From Shewanella sp. AS1 (GTDB taxonomy: Bacteria > Pseudomonadota > Gammaproteobacteria > Enterobacterales > Shewanellaceae), in assembly GCF_021412565.1 (NCBI RefSeq), contig NZ_JAKCLJ010000013.1:1-64000 (forward strand): DNA of 64,000 bases, read 5' to 3'. Below, piece after piece: positions 41,284 to 49,778 of this stretch; position 1 is the first letter of the stretch, and every line of letters starts with the position of its first letter. A program made the position numbers and the translations under genes. The notes below the pieces were generated by a model. The model did not search any database. It was not told the DNA's origin and was given only the letters and a program-made list of their open reading frames with translations.

Positions 41284-42612
41284 CTAGTCCTGCTGAAGAT
41301 CCAGCGCTAAAATCTTGGATTTACGCTGATAGTTATACAGCTGCTTTTTCTTATTGGGCAGCGCATCCACTTCCACTATCTGGAACCCATGCTCTAGGAA
41401 CCAGTGAATACTGCGGGTCGTCAGGGCAAACAGACGGGAATATCCGCGTACCTTGGCCTGATTGATAATGTTCTTCAAAAGCACGCTGCCGCGATCCGCA
41501 TCGCGGTATTCTGGATGCACCACCAGACAAGCAAACTCTCCGGCGTTGTCCTCCTCAAAGGGATAGAGTGCCGCGCAGCCTATCACCAAGGAGTCACGCT
41601 CAATCAGCATAAACTGCTCTATCTCCATCTCCAGCTGTTCGCGGGAACGCCTTACCAGCACACCGCTCTGTTCCAGCGGACGAATGAGATCTAAAATCCC
41701 GCCGATATCGGCAATGGTTGCCCGGCGCAGACGCTCGGCACTCTCGATCACTATCTGAGTACCAATACCATCACGGGAGAACAGCTCCTGCAACAGGGCG
41801 CCATCGTTGAGGTAACTGACAAAGTGACAACGGGAAACGCCGTTGCGACAGGCATCGATACTGGCCTGCAGGAAGGCGCGCGAGCCGATGCACCAATCGT
41901 CTTCATCGGTCAGTTCAGACAAAATTCGCTGTGCATCGGTTGGCATCAATTCTGCGATCACCTCACCGTCACTGTCGAGGATCCCCTCTTTATCGCTAAA
42001 GCCTATCATCTTATCGGCCCTGAGCTTGACGGCGATCTGAGTCGCTACCTCTTCGGCGGTAAGATTAAAGCTCTCGCCCGTCACTGAGGCCGCTACCGGG
42101 CCTAACAGCACTATGCCGTGGCTGTCGAGCTGACGCTTGAGGCCCTGCACATCGATTCGGCGCACCTTGCCACTCAGGCAATAATCGACGCCGTTATCCA
42201 CCCCGAGCGGCTGAGCGATCACGAAGTTACCGCTGACCACGTTGATCTGAGTGCCCTGCATTGGGGTATTGCTCAGGCTCATCGACAGGCGCGCCGTGAT
42301 ATCCAGCTGCAATCCGCCGACCACCTGTTTGATCACTTTCAGGGAATCTTCATCGGTAATACGCACGCCGTTGTAATATTCCGGCTTGAGATTATGCTGC
42401 ATCAGGGCTTCATCAATCTGTGGTCTAGCACCATGCACCAGCACTATCTTGATGCCAAGACTGTGCAGCAGCGCAATATCATTAATGATGGAGCGAATTT
42501 TGTTTTGTGCCAGTGCTTCGCCACCTAGCATCACTACAAATGTCTTCCCCCTATGTGCATTAACATAGGACGCGGAATGACGAAACCCTTCAACCAACTC
42601 AGTCGTGCGCAC
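41284..42612 (-). CDS. argA: N-acetylglutamate synthase ArgA
   Basis: ArgA makes N-acetylglutamate from acetyl-CoA and glutamate, the first step of arginine synthesis. An amino-acid-kinase-like domain that binds arginine for feedback (about residues 20-270; [24 protein letters not shown]) is fused to a GNAT domain (about 295-440; [18 protein letters not shown]). Length 442 aa. The start is GTG at 42612 with GAGGG 7 nt upstream. Tandem ArgR boxes upstream predict arginine-ArgR repression. Confidence 0.97.
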   Translation of the reverse strand: MRTTELVEGFRHSASYVNAHRGKTFVVMLGGEALAQNKIRSIINDIALLHSLGIKIVLVHGARPQIDEALMQHNLKPEYYNGVRITDEDSLKVIKQVVGGLQLDITARLSMSLSNTPMQGTQINVVSGNFVIAQPLGVDNGVDYCLSGKVRRIDVQGLKRQLDSHGIVLLGPVAASVTGESFNLTAEEVATQIAVKLRADKMIGFSDKEGILDSDGEVIAELMPTDAQRILSELTDEDDWCIGSRAFLQASIDACRNGVSRCHFVSYLNDGALLQELFSRDGIGTQIVIESAERLRRATIADIGGILDLIRPLEQSGVLVRRSREQLEMEIEQFMLIERDSLVIGCAALYPFEEDNAGEFACLVVHPEYRDADRGSVLLKNIINQAKVRGYSRLFALTTRSIHWFLEHGFQIVEVDALPNKKKQLYNYQRKSKILALDLQQD

Positions 42613-42680
42613 CTGTGAACCCTCTAAAGTTCAATAAATAACCAGCGAATGTGCCGCTATTGCGATAAAAACCCGATGAT

Positions 42681-42719
42681 ATTGCATTTAAATTCATTTT
42701 GAAAGCATTTGTTTTCATC
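42681..42719 (-). promoter_or_regulatory. Tandem ArgR boxes before argA
   Basis: Box 1 (42681-42698) reads attgcatttaaattcatt, a full match to the ARG-box pattern TGnATwwwwATnCA. Box 2 (42702-42719) is weaker with two mismatches. They are spaced 3 bp apart, the normal tandem spacing for an ArgR hexamer, about 70-110 bp before argA. Confidence 0.78.
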
Positions 42720-42895
42720 GATTGCCATTTGTTTACAATGAAGAAAGCATAGTCAATTTATAGGCTTATGGCGATTATATTGTGCTGATCCCTCAAGCAT
42801 TCTCACAAGGGAGATGATTGAGTATCCATGCTGAATTCAAGTCGCTGCTGTAAATCCCCACACAGTGCAGCGATCAAGCCAAATTGCGGCAATAA
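42720..42895. other. Spacer between argA operator and rpmG terminator
   Basis: No gene seen. The left part (42720-42790) should include the argA promoter; TTGACT-like and TATAAT-like hexamers occur on the minus strand, but the pairing is not clear. Confidence 0.4.
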
Positions 42896-42927
42896 AAAAC
42901 CCCACTTGGATGAACCGAGTGGGGTTT
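42896..42927 (-). terminator. rpmB-rpmG terminator
   Basis: A long stem (aaaaccccact with gagtggggtttt, extended by TGG/CCG) followed on the minus strand by TTTTTTATT, about 25 bp past the rpmG stop. Confidence 0.88.
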
Positions 42928-42950
42928 TGCAGAAAACTGAAAATCAGTAA

Positions 42951-43124
42951 TTATTTGATTTTAGCTTCTTTGTACATAACGTGCTGACGAACAACAGGAT
43001 CAAATTTCTTGATCTCCATCTTTTCAGGCATGTTACGCTTGTTCTTTTCTGTTGTGTAGAAGTGACCAGTGTTAGCGCTAGAAACTAACTTGATCTTCTC
43101 ACGGTTACCTTTAGCTTTAGCCAT
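42951..43124 (-). CDS. rpmG: 50S ribosomal protein L33
   Basis: A 57-aa basic protein: [16 protein letters not shown] at the start, then [13 protein letters not shown] and the C-terminus [10 protein letters not shown], all typical of bacterial L33. It has no cysteines, so it is the zinc-independent form. It starts 6 bp after rpmB ends, forming the usual rpmB-rpmG operon. Confidence 0.97.
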   Translation of the reverse strand: MAKAKGNREKIKLVSSANTGHFYTTEKNKRNMPEKMEIKKFDPVVRQHVMYKEAKIK

Positions 43125-43130
43125 GGTCTA

Positions 43131-43367
43131 TTATACCTTCTCACCACGGGCACGAAGTTCAGCAACAACAACTTCGATACCTTTTTTATCAATAATACGC
43201 ATACCTTTAGTAGATACACGTAGTTGAACGAAACGCTTTTCGTCTTCTAACCAGAAACGGTGGTTCTGTAGGTTAGGTAAAAAACGACGACGAGTCGCGT
43301 TCTTAGCATGCGAACGGTTGTTACCAACCATAGGCTTCTTGCCAGTAACTTGGCATACTCTTGACAT
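43131..43367 (-). CDS. rpmB: 50S ribosomal protein L28
   Basis: A 78-aa large-subunit protein ([17 protein letters not shown]; then [17 protein letters not shown]). I chose the ATG at 43367 because it has GGAG 9 nt upstream and matches the family N-terminus. It is the first gene of rpmBG. Confidence 0.98.
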   Translation of the reverse strand: MSRVCQVTGKKPMVGNNRSHAKNATRRRFLPNLQNHRFWLEDEKRFVQLRVSTKGMRIIDKKGIEVVVAELRARGEKV

Positions 43368-43454
43368 GTCAATCTTCTCCAAAAACAATATAACGCTCGA
43401 GCATTAATGTACCTCGAATATGGCCGTCGCCCGAGGCACACAAAGAGGGCGCAT

Positions 43455-43483
43455 TTTATACAGGATCTAAAAGTAAAGATCAA
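43455..43483 (-). promoter_or_regulatory. rpmBG promoter
   Basis: On the minus strand TTGATC (-35, 43478-43483) and TATAAA (-10, 43455-43460) are spaced 17 bp apart, about 90 nt before rpmB. A GC-rich discriminator (ATGCGCCC) follows the -10 box, which fits growth-rate control. Confidence 0.7.
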
Positions 43484-43490
43484 GGGATAT

Positions 43491-44168
43491 TCAATCTATC
43501 CATCCCCTCTCTGCAAACGAAACAATCTCTCGATCCCCTACAACCATGTGGTCTAGAAGGGAAACATCAATAGTCGCCAACGCGTTTTTCAATCGCTCAG
43601 TTATTCGCCGATCAGCCTGACTTGGCTCCGCAACGCCTGATGGGTGGTTGTGGCAGACAATGACTGCAGCGGCTTTCTTCTCAAGCACTAGACCTACCAC
43701 TTCGCGTGGATAAACCGAGGCTGAATCTATAGTGCCACGGAACAATTCAACGAATTGAATAACTCTGTGTTGGCTATCGAGTAACAAGATGGCAAACACT
43801 TCATAAGCACGATCCGCTAATTGTCTCATTAAATAGTCCCGAGTTAAATCAGGATCGGTTAAAATTTTGCCTCTTTGTAGATTTTCTTTCGAAATTCGCT
43901 TGCCGATCTCGATGGCGGCCTGCAATTGGGCATATTTTACCGCCCCCACACCGGCGATCGCGCACATTTCATGCTGACTGGCTGCCATTAACGGCCGCAA
44001 GCCGCCAAAGTGGCTTATCATGGTTCGGCCCAAGGCGACAGCGCTCTGTCCCGGTAAACCGTTTCGAAGCAGCACTGCAAGCAATTCGGCATCAGATAAC
44101 TGCATCGCCCCGTGGCGCAGTAATTTCTCCCGCGGTCCCTCTCCCTCCGGCCAATCTTTAATTGCCAT
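43491..44168 (-). CDS. radC: JAMM-family protein RadC
   Basis: A 225-aa protein of the RadC/UPF0758 family. An N-terminal helix-hairpin-helix region (about residues 1-95; IAGVGAVKYAQLQAA) is followed by a JAMM metalloprotease-like domain with HNHPSG...SQAD ligands (His 173 and 175, Asp 186). The role is unsettled; the old radiation-repair assignment in E. coli was withdrawn. The ATG at 44168 lies 5 nt from GGGAGG. In this position, upstream of rpmBG and divergent from coaBC, it is the chromosomal core copy. Confidence 0.93.
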   Translation of the reverse strand: MAIKDWPEGEGPREKLLRHGAMQLSDAELLAVLLRNGLPGQSAVALGRTMISHFGGLRPLMAASQHEMCAIAGVGAVKYAQLQAAIEIGKRISKENLQRGKILTDPDLTRDYLMRQLADRAYEVFAILLLDSQHRVIQFVELFRGTIDSASVYPREVVGLVLEKKAAAVIVCHNHPSGVAEPSQADRRITERLKNALATIDVSLLDHMVVGDREIVSFAERGWID

Positions 44169-44188
44169 CACAACCTCCCTGTTGCTCG

Positions 44189-44248
44189 CCTAGCCTTCAA
44201 CCTAGCCTTCAACCTAGCCTTCAACCTAGCCTTCAACCTAGCCTTCAA
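44189..44248. repeat. Tandem 12-bp repeat, 5 perfect copies
   Basis: Five identical copies of cctagccttcaa lie head to tail in the 5' leader of radC, 20 bp upstream of its start codon. The number of copies may vary between strains by slippage. Confidence 0.95.
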
Positions 44249-44374
44249 ATTCAGGTCTCAGGCTTTTATAGAGATATTGAGTATGGCCTAGTTTTTAAAA
44301 ACTTGTATGCTCTACTTAGCTGCCGGTTGTGGTATGGTTAGCCCGAAACAATCCAAGACCCAATAACGCGATTA

Positions 44375-45580
44375 ATGATCATGATGAGTCTAACAAACAA
44401 AAACATAGTGCTGGGGATCGGCGGTGGAATTGCCGCCTATAAATCTGCCGATTTGGTCAGACGACTCAAAGAGCGCGGCGCCGATGTCAGGGTGGTGATG
44501 AGTCAAAGCGCTCAGGAGTTTATTACCCCTTTGACCCTGCAGGCACTCTCGGGCCATCCTGTGGCCACCGACCTGTTAGACCCGGCAGCCGAAGCCGCCA
44601 TGGGCCATATCGAGCTGGCGCGCTGGGCCGATCTGGTGCTTATTGCGCCGGCAACCGCTAATCTTATCGCCCGTATCCATGCCGGTATGGCCGATGAACT
44701 GATCACCACCACTTGTCTTGCCACAGAGGCACCTGTGGTGCTCTGCCCGGCGATGAATCAGCAGATGTATCGCAACCAAGCCACCCAGGACAACCTGGCC
44801 GCACTGCGCCGCCGTGGACTCACCATCTGGGATCCCGCATCTGGCAGTCAGGCCTGTGGCGAAGTCGGCCCAGGGCGCATGCAGGAGCCGCTGGAGATTG
44901 CCCAGCAGGTGGAACACTTCTTTGCACCTAAGCTGCTGCAAGGCGTGTCGCTGCTGCTGACCGCCGGGCCGACCCGTGAGGCGATCGACCCCGTGCGTTA
45001 TATCTCCAACCACAGCTCAGGCAAGATGGGCTTTGCCCTCGCCAAGGCCGCAGCAGAGATGGGCGCCAAGGTCACCCTGGTCAGTGGCCCTGTGAATCTG
45101 GACACCCCGGCGAACGTCAAGCGTATCGATGTGAAATCGACCCAGGAGATGCTCGATGCCGTGCTGGCCGAGGTTAATCATCAGCAAATCTTTATCGGCT
45201 GCGCCGCCGTCTGTGACTATCGCATCGCCCAGGTCGCCGACGAGAAGATCAAGAAATCCGCCGATGAGATGGCGCTGGCCTTAGTGCGTAATCCCGATAT
45301 TCTCGCAACCGTCGCCAGTCACACCCCAAGGCCCTTTACCGTGGGCTTTGCCGCCGAGACTCAGGATGTGGAACATTACGCCAAAGATAAGCTCAAGCGT
45401 AAAAAGCTGGATATGATCGCCGCCAACGATGTCTCCAATCCCGAACTTGGCTTTAACAGCGACAGTAACGCCCTCAAGGTATTCTGGGCTCATGGCCAGC
45501 AGGATCTGCCGGCCTGCGATAAACACAGCCTGGCGCAACAACTCTTAACCCTTATAGCAAAACAGATGAAGTCAGCATGA
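44375..45580 (+). CDS. coaBC: Phosphopantothenoylcysteine synthetase/decarboxylase CoaBC
   Basis: A bifunctional coenzyme A biosynthesis enzyme. The N-terminal flavoprotein decarboxylase domain CoaC (about residues 1-190) shows [18 protein letters not shown], the [10 protein letters not shown] active-site His and the PAMNQQMY loop. The C-terminal CTP-dependent synthetase CoaB (about 190-400) shows [25 protein letters not shown]. Length up to 401 aa; Met1, Met3 and Met4 are all possible starts and none has a clear ribosome site. Its stop overlaps the dut start as ATGA. Confidence 0.96.
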   Translation: MIMMSLTNKNIVLGIGGGIAAYKSADLVRRLKERGADVRVVMSQSAQEFITPLTLQALSGHPVATDLLDPAAEAAMGHIELARWADLVLIAPATANLIARIHAGMADELITTTCLATEAPVVLCPAMNQQMYRNQATQDNLAALRRRGLTIWDPASGSQACGEVGPGRMQEPLEIAQQVEHFFAPKLLQGVSLLLTAGPTREAIDPVRYISNHSSGKMGFALAKAAAEMGAKVTLVSGPVNLDTPANVKRIDVKSTQEMLDAVLAEVNHQQIFIGCAAVCDYRIAQVADEKIKKSADEMALALVRNPDILATVASHTPRPFTVGFAAETQDVEHYAKDKLKRKKLDMIAANDVSNPELGFNSDSNALKVFWAHGQQDLPACDKHSLAQQLLTLIAKQMKSA

Positions 45581-46035
45581 AGACGCCCATTGAACTGAAA
45601 ATTCTCGACTCCCGTATCGGCTCACAATTCCCGCTTCCCGCCTATGCCACACCTGGCAGTGCCGGTATGGATCTTCGTGCCATGACAGATAACACCTTAG
45701 TGATTCAACCAGGTGAGACTCAGCTGATCCCGACGGGCATAGCCGTGCATGTGGCCGATCCCGGCCTTGCCGCCGTGATCTTGCCCCGATCGGGGCTGGG
45801 CCATAAACACGGTATCGTCCTGGGCAATCTTGTCGGCCTTATCGATTCTGATTACCAAGGGCCGCTCTTGGTCTCTTGCTGGAACCGAGGCAGCGAGCCG
45901 TTCACCTTAGAGGTAGGGGATCGACTGGCACAACTGGTATTTGTGCCCATAGTACAGGCCGAATTTACACTGGTGGATGAATTTGATAATTCAGAGCGCG
46001 GCGCGGGCGGTTTTGGTCACTCAGGTACCCGCTAA
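45577..46035 (+). CDS. dut: dUTP diphosphatase Dut
   Basis: Dut hydrolyses dUTP to dUMP and keeps uracil out of DNA. The trimeric dUTPase motifs are in order: AGMDLRA (about 29), [10 protein letters not shown] (about 71), [15 protein letters not shown] (about 83), RLAQLVFVP and the C-terminal lid [11 protein letters not shown]. Length 152 aa. It overlaps coaBC by 4 bases, the same coaBC-dut-slmA order as in E. coli. Confidence 0.98.
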   Translation: MKTPIELKILDSRIGSQFPLPAYATPGSAGMDLRAMTDNTLVIQPGETQLIPTGIAVHVADPGLAAVILPRSGLGHKHGIVLGNLVGLIDSDYQGPLLVSCWNRGSEPFTLEVGDRLAQLVFVPIVQAEFTLVDEFDNSERGAGGFGHSGTR

Positions 46036-46140
46036 GTCATTACGCTAGCAACACACTAAAAACAAAGAAAATATAATAATAACAAGCGATGGCCACACAG
46101 AGTCCATCGCAAGACTTGTAATTGAGTAAAGGAAAACCAG

Positions 46141-46734
46141 ATGGCTGCAAGCCCGAAACCGAATCGCCGTGAACACATACTCCAATGCCTTGCGACTATG
46201 CTGGAAACCAGCCCGGGACAGCGGATCACCACTGCCAAATTAGCGGCCGAGGTGGGTGTCTCTGAGGCGGCCCTCTATCGCCACTTTCCCAGCAAAGCTA
46301 GGATGTTTGAAGGCCTGATCGATTTCATTGAAGATTCCCTGCTGTCGCGCATCAACCTCATCATGGAAGAGGAAAAGGACACGATGAAGCGCTGTCAGCT
46401 GCTGTTGCAACTGCTGCTGATCTTTGCCGAGCGTAATCCAGGGATCTCCCGCGTCCTCAACGGCGATGCCCTGCTGGGTGAACATGAACGACTGCGCAGC
46501 CGCACCGGACAGATCTTCTCCAAGGTGGAAACTCACTTAAAACAGATCCTGCGCGAAAAAACCCTGCGTGAAGGCAGAGGCTTTAATCTCGATGAGACGA
46601 TTTTAGCTAACTTGCTGCTTGCGGTTGCCGAAGGCCGTATCGCCCAATTCGTGCGCAGCGACTTCAAACAGAAACCCACCAGCCATTTTAACGAGCAGTG
46701 GAACTTTATCCAGCAGCAATTGCTGCAAAGCTAA
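46141..46734 (+). CDS. slmA: Nucleoid occlusion factor SlmA
   Basis: A TetR-family DNA-binding protein that blocks FtsZ ring assembly over the chromosome. The helix-turn-helix is at about residues 27-55 ([21 protein letters not shown]), followed by the helical FtsZ-binding and dimerisation region. Length 197 aa. AGGA precedes the ATG. It follows dut with a 105-bp gap that contains a short hairpin (gcgatgg/ccatcgc, 46086-46110). Confidence 0.97.
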   Translation: MAASPKPNRREHILQCLATMLETSPGQRITTAKLAAEVGVSEAALYRHFPSKARMFEGLIDFIEDSLLSRINLIMEEEKDTMKRCQLLLQLLLIFAERNPGISRVLNGDALLGEHERLRSRTGQIFSKVETHLKQILREKTLREGRGFNLDETILANLLLAVAEGRIAQFVRSDFKQKPTSHFNEQWNFIQQQLLQS

Positions 46735-46919
46735 CTAACACCAATAACAACAGCGACCTGAATTGTACAGGTCGCACCCTATCCAAAACAGTATTGCACC
46801 ACTATCCCTATAAGAAGTTGGTGATGGACGATGAGGCTCGCGGCTTCTATCAGGATGAACATAAGGCCAAGTATTTCTGCCAGACGATGTGTTCCCTTAA
46901 AGAAAACCTGCAACTCTAA
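46698..46919 (+). CDS. Possible small protein downstream of slmA (start uncertain)
   Basis: An open frame that begins inside slmA in another frame and ends 15 bp before a strong terminator. The part beyond slmA reads as a protein-like sequence ([20 protein letters not shown], then [15 protein letters not shown]). Possible starts after slmA are a TTG at 46794, a GTG at 46821 or an ATG at 46824 (31 aa). The terminator lies nearly 200 bp past slmA, which supports something translated in between. I do not recognise it; it could be noise. Confidence 0.35.
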   Translation: MELYPAAIAAKLTNTNNNSDLNCTGRTLSKTVLHHYPYKKLVMDDEARGFYQDEHKAKYFCQTMCSLKENLQL

Positions 46920-46933
46920 CTCCCAACCAACCC

Positions 46934-46961
46934 AAAGCCGATTGACCCAATCGGCTTTTTT
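46934..46961 (+). terminator. Terminator after the slmA unit
   Basis: A 10-bp stem (aaagccgatt / aatcggcttt) with a 5-nt loop followed by a T run. Confidence 0.88.
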
Positions 46962-47119
46962 GGTATTCCCCTATCAATTCTGGGTACAAATTAGGCGCAA
47001 TTCAGGGTATGCTCCGTCCCCCGTCGTTATTAGGTTTATTGGATCGGGCGGGTTATACTCTTAGGTTAAACGGCAAAATATTAAAATCATTAACTATTTT
47101 GTCTAAAAGACATAAACCA

Positions 47120-47388
47120 CTAGGGTCTGTTGACCTTTGCTGATGATTTTTGCAGCGAATTGTTGGGGTTTTATACAAGGCAGAGCCTTTGCGGTGTAGT
47201 TGTTCTACATAAAAAGGCGATAACGCGGTAGAAAGCCCCAACAAACGCTGCCCGAAGGGTTCGGCTAAAAACGTTTTATGCTTCGTTAAGTGGTACTGAC
47301 TTAGGCGACTAAGCTACATACAACTTGCCTCGCCTAAAACGCTTTTATCTCGAACAAAATTTAACCTTCAAAGGTCAACAGACCCTAG
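47120..47388. mobile_element. MITE-like element upstream of folE
   Basis: A 269-bp non-coding unit bounded by perfect 20-bp inverted repeats (ctagggtctgttgacctttg at 47120-47139 and its complement at 47369-47388). The outermost CTAG on each side may be the target duplication, a target preferred by some IS5-family elements. Internal complementary segments (gttgggg at 47162 with ccccaac at 47236) would fold. No transposase frame is present. It ends 8 bp before the folE Shine-Dalgarno sequence. Confidence 0.8.
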
Positions 47389-47406
47389 CAGATGGTGGAG
47401 GATCAG

Positions 47407-48051
47407 ATGGCATTAAGTGAAGCAGCACAGCAGGTGCAAAGTGCATTATTAGCACGGGGACTCGAAACCCCTATGCTCCCTTGTGAGCTCAGCACAGATG
47501 AACGCAAAGACAAGATTGAGCACCACATGCGCGAAATCTTAACCTTAATGTCGCTGGATCTGCGTGATGACAGCCTGATCGAGACGCCAAAGCGGATCGC
47601 TAAGATGTACGTGGATGAGATCTTCTCCGGCCTCAATTACGAGAATTTCCCCAAGATCACCGTCATCGAAAACAAGATGGGCTTCGATGAGATGGTCAAG
47701 GTGAAAGATATCAGCCTCACCAGTACCTGCGAGCATCACTTGGTCACCATAGATGGCATGGCGACAGTGGCTTATCTGCCGCGCAAGAACATTATAGGCC
47801 TGTCGAAAATCAACCGTATCGTGCGCTTTTTTGCCCAGCGACCACAGGTGCAGGAGCGTCTGACCCAGCAGGTATTAGTCGCGCTGCAAACTCTGCTGGA
47901 AACCAAAGATGTGGCGGTGAAGATGGATGCCGTGCATTACTGCGTTAAATCCCGCGGTGTGATGGACTCTACCAGCTCGACCACAACGACGGCTCTTGGC
48001 GGGATCTTTAAATCTAACCCCGCCACCCGCGCCGAGTTTTTGAGTAACTAG
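47407..48051 (+). CDS. folE: GTP cyclohydrolase I FolE
   Basis: FolE converts GTP to dihydroneopterin triphosphate, the first step of folate and pterin synthesis. The zinc ligands are in [10 protein letters not shown] (Cys about 108, His about 111) and [12 protein letters not shown] (Cys about 179). Length 214 aa from the ATG at 47407, which has GGAGG 5 nt upstream. The promoter must lie within or beyond the MITE that abuts the leader; a TATACT near 47055, left of the MITE, is a candidate. Confidence 0.97.
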   Translation: MALSEAAQQVQSALLARGLETPMLPCELSTDERKDKIEHHMREILTLMSLDLRDDSLIETPKRIAKMYVDEIFSGLNYENFPKITVIENKMGFDEMVKVKDISLTSTCEHHLVTIDGMATVAYLPRKNIIGLSKINRIVRFFAQRPQVQERLTQQVLVALQTLLETKDVAVKMDAVHYCVKSRGVMDSTSSTTTTALGGIFKSNPATRAEFLSN

Positions 48052-48099
48052 CTTCGAGCTTCGAGCTTCGAGCTTCGAGCTTCGAGCTTCGAGCTTCGA
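48051..48099. repeat. Tandem heptamer repeat, 7 copies
   Basis: Seven perfect copies of gcttcga begin in the last base of the folE stop codon and run towards the shared terminator. The tract is 49 bp. Confidence 0.95.
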
Positions 48100-48114
48100 G
48101 CAACAGACTGGCAT

Positions 48115-48144
48115 AAAAAACGCTGCATGATGCAGCGTTTTTTT
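48115..48144 (+). terminator. Bidirectional terminator folE / pyrE
   Basis: A stem of aaaaaacgctgca with its complement closes on a 3-nt loop (tga), with T runs on both strands. It serves folE (plus) and pyrE (minus). Confidence 0.9.
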
Positions 48145-48161
48145 GTGTGCGGATTTAACGA

Positions 48162-48803
48162 TTAAATGCCGTATTGCTCGCGGTAGGCGCTAACCTTAGC
48201 CAGCTCAGCTTCCATGCCTGGTTTCTCGGCCAGATAGCTGATCAGATCTTCAAGCTTAATAATCGAGACGATAGCACAGCCAAAGTCACGCTCAACTTCC
48301 TGAATCGCCGACAGCTCGCCCTTGCCTTTCTCCTGACGATCCAGTGCAATCAATACCCCGGCTAACTCGGCATTGTGCGCCTGAATGATCTCCATCGACT
48401 CACGAATAGCCGTACCTGCAGTGATCACATCATCCACCAGCATCACGCGGCCTTTAAGCTCGCTGCCCACCAAACTGCCACCCTCGCCGTGATCTTTCTT
48501 CTCTTTGCGGTTAAAGCAGTAAGGCAGGTCGATATCATGGTGATCGCACAGCGCAACGGCCGTTGTCGTTGCGATAGGAATGCCTTTATAGGCTGGGCCA
48601 AACAGCAGATCATATTCAATGCCTGAATCCACCAGCGCCGCCGCATAAAAACGACCTAAACGCGCCAGATCACGGCCTGTATTAAACAGGCCAGCATTGA
48701 AGAAATAGGGGCTGGTACGGCCTGACTTTAAGGTAAATTCGCCAAACCTGAGTACCTGACGTTCAAGGGCAAATTCAATAAATTCACGCTGATAGGCTTT
48801 CAC
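48162..48803 (-). CDS. pyrE: Orotate phosphoribosyltransferase PyrE
   Basis: PyrE makes orotidine 5'-phosphate from orotate and PRPP in pyrimidine synthesis. The PRPP-binding motif [17 protein letters not shown] is at about residues 119-135, and the flexible-loop region [11 protein letters not shown] at about 99. Length 213 aa. The start is GTG at 48803 behind GAGGA. It lies 80 bp downstream of rph with an attenuator-like terminator between, as in the E. coli rph-pyrE operon. Confidence 0.97.
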   Translation of the reverse strand: MKAYQREFIEFALERQVLRFGEFTLKSGRTSPYFFNAGLFNTGRDLARLGRFYAAALVDSGIEYDLLFGPAYKGIPIATTTAVALCDHHDIDLPYCFNRKEKKDHGEGGSLVGSELKGRVMLVDDVITAGTAIRESMEIIQAHNAELAGVLIALDRQEKGKGELSAIQEVERDFGCAIVSIIKLEDLISYLAEKPGMEAELAKVSAYREQYGI

Positions 48804-48853
48804 AATCTTTCCTCACAATAGGGTAATGTTTGATTTGATTCTTATTCTAAAAA

Positions 48854-48873
48854 AAGGACCCCGCAGGGCCCTT
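48854..48873 (-). terminator. rph-pyrE intercistronic attenuator
   Basis: On the minus strand an 8-bp stem with one G-U pair (aagggccc / ggggtcctt) is followed by seven T. It starts about 11 nt after the rph stop codon and 50 nt before pyrE. In E. coli the terminator in this position is controlled by UTP, through coupling of transcription to rph translation. Confidence 0.75.
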
Positions 48874-48883
48874 ATTAAGGCGA

Positions 48884-49597
48884 TTAACTCAATGCCGCCT
48901 TCTGCACATCCACAATTTCACGAATGCCGTGCTTGGCCAAATCCAGCAGGCTGAGCAGCTCTTCATGGCTGAAAGGTTCACCCTCTGCCGTGCCTTGGAT
49001 CTCGATGATCTTGCCTGTTTCTGTCATCACCACATTCATATCAGTTTCGGCGGCGCTGTCTTCCACGTATTCCAAATCGCAGATGGGCTCGCCCTTGTAG
49101 ATCCCCACACTCACGGCCGCGATCAGGAATTTCAGCGGGTTGGTCTTGATAATGCCTTTACCGCGCGCCCAGTTCAGCGCATCGACCAGAGCCACACAGG
49201 CGCCGGTGATCGCCGCGGTGCGAGTGCCGCCATCGGCCTGGATAACGTCACAATCGATAACGATAGTGTTTTCGCCTAGGGCTTTCATATCGACACAGGC
49301 ACGCAGCGCACGACCAATAAGACGTTGAATTTCTTGAGTACGACCCGACTGCTTGCCGCGCGCCGCTTCCCTGTCCATACGGCTGTGGGTCGAACGTGGC
49401 AACATGCCATATTCCGCCGTCACCCAGCCCTGGCCTTGCCCCTTGAGAAAACGTGGCACACCTTCGGTAAAACTGGCGGTACACAAGACTTTAGTATCAC
49501 CAAATTCAACCAAAACAGACCCTTCTGCATGAGCGGTAAATTGACGAGTAATAGTCACTGGGCGTGATTGAGCGGGCGTTCTGTCACTTGGGCGCAT
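48884..49597 (-). CDS. rph: Ribonuclease PH
   Basis: RNase PH is a phosphorolytic 3'-5' exonuclease that trims tRNA and rRNA ends. The N-terminus [20 protein letters not shown], the RNA-binding [19 protein letters not shown] loop (about 67) and [20 protein letters not shown] (about 115) mark an intact family member. Length 237 aa. AGGA precedes the ATG. It leads the rph-pyrE operon and diverges from yicC. Confidence 0.98.
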   Translation of the reverse strand: MRPSDRTPAQSRPVTITRQFTAHAEGSVLVEFGDTKVLCTASFTEGVPRFLKGQGQGWVTAEYGMLPRSTHSRMDREAARGKQSGRTQEIQRLIGRALRACVDMKALGENTIVIDCDVIQADGGTRTAAITGACVALVDALNWARGKGIIKTNPLKFLIAAVSVGIYKGEPICDLEYVEDSAAETDMNVVMTETGKIIEIQGTAEGEPFSHEELLSLLDLAKHGIREIVDVQKAALS

Positions 49598-49711
49598 AGG
49601 GAATTCCTGTATTGATTAGATAGATAAGCAGATTTGGCTGCATATTATAGGGGTTCACGGCCAGGGATGCCATGTTATTCACAAGCCGATGTCCAAAGAC
49701 TAAGACTTTAC

Positions 49712-49740
49712 TTTAACCCTCTGCCCCATCGGACTATAAT
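49712..49740 (+). promoter_or_regulatory. Candidate yicC promoter
   Basis: TATAAT at 49735-49740 lies 17 bp after a weak -35 box TTTAAC (49712-49717), about 40 nt before yicC. Confidence 0.45.
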
Positions 49741-49778
49741 CAAGCCTACTTCATCGATTTAACTAGTTGGAATACTTC

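Noticed and set aside
44189..44248. CRISPR-like array
   Set aside because: The 12-bp copies are directly adjacent with no spacers and there are no cas genes; it is a simple tandem repeat.
46086..46110. Hairpin gcgatgg/ccatcgc between dut and slmA as a terminator
   Set aside because: The stem is short with an 11-nt loop and no T run follows, so termination is not supported.
47053..47244. 63-codon minus-strand frame at the left part of the MITE
   Set aside because: It crosses the end of the element and resembles no transposase; the element looks non-coding.
48051..48099. CRISPR or phase-variable coding repeat
   Set aside because: There are no spacers and the tract begins at the folE stop codon, so it does not lie in a reading frame.
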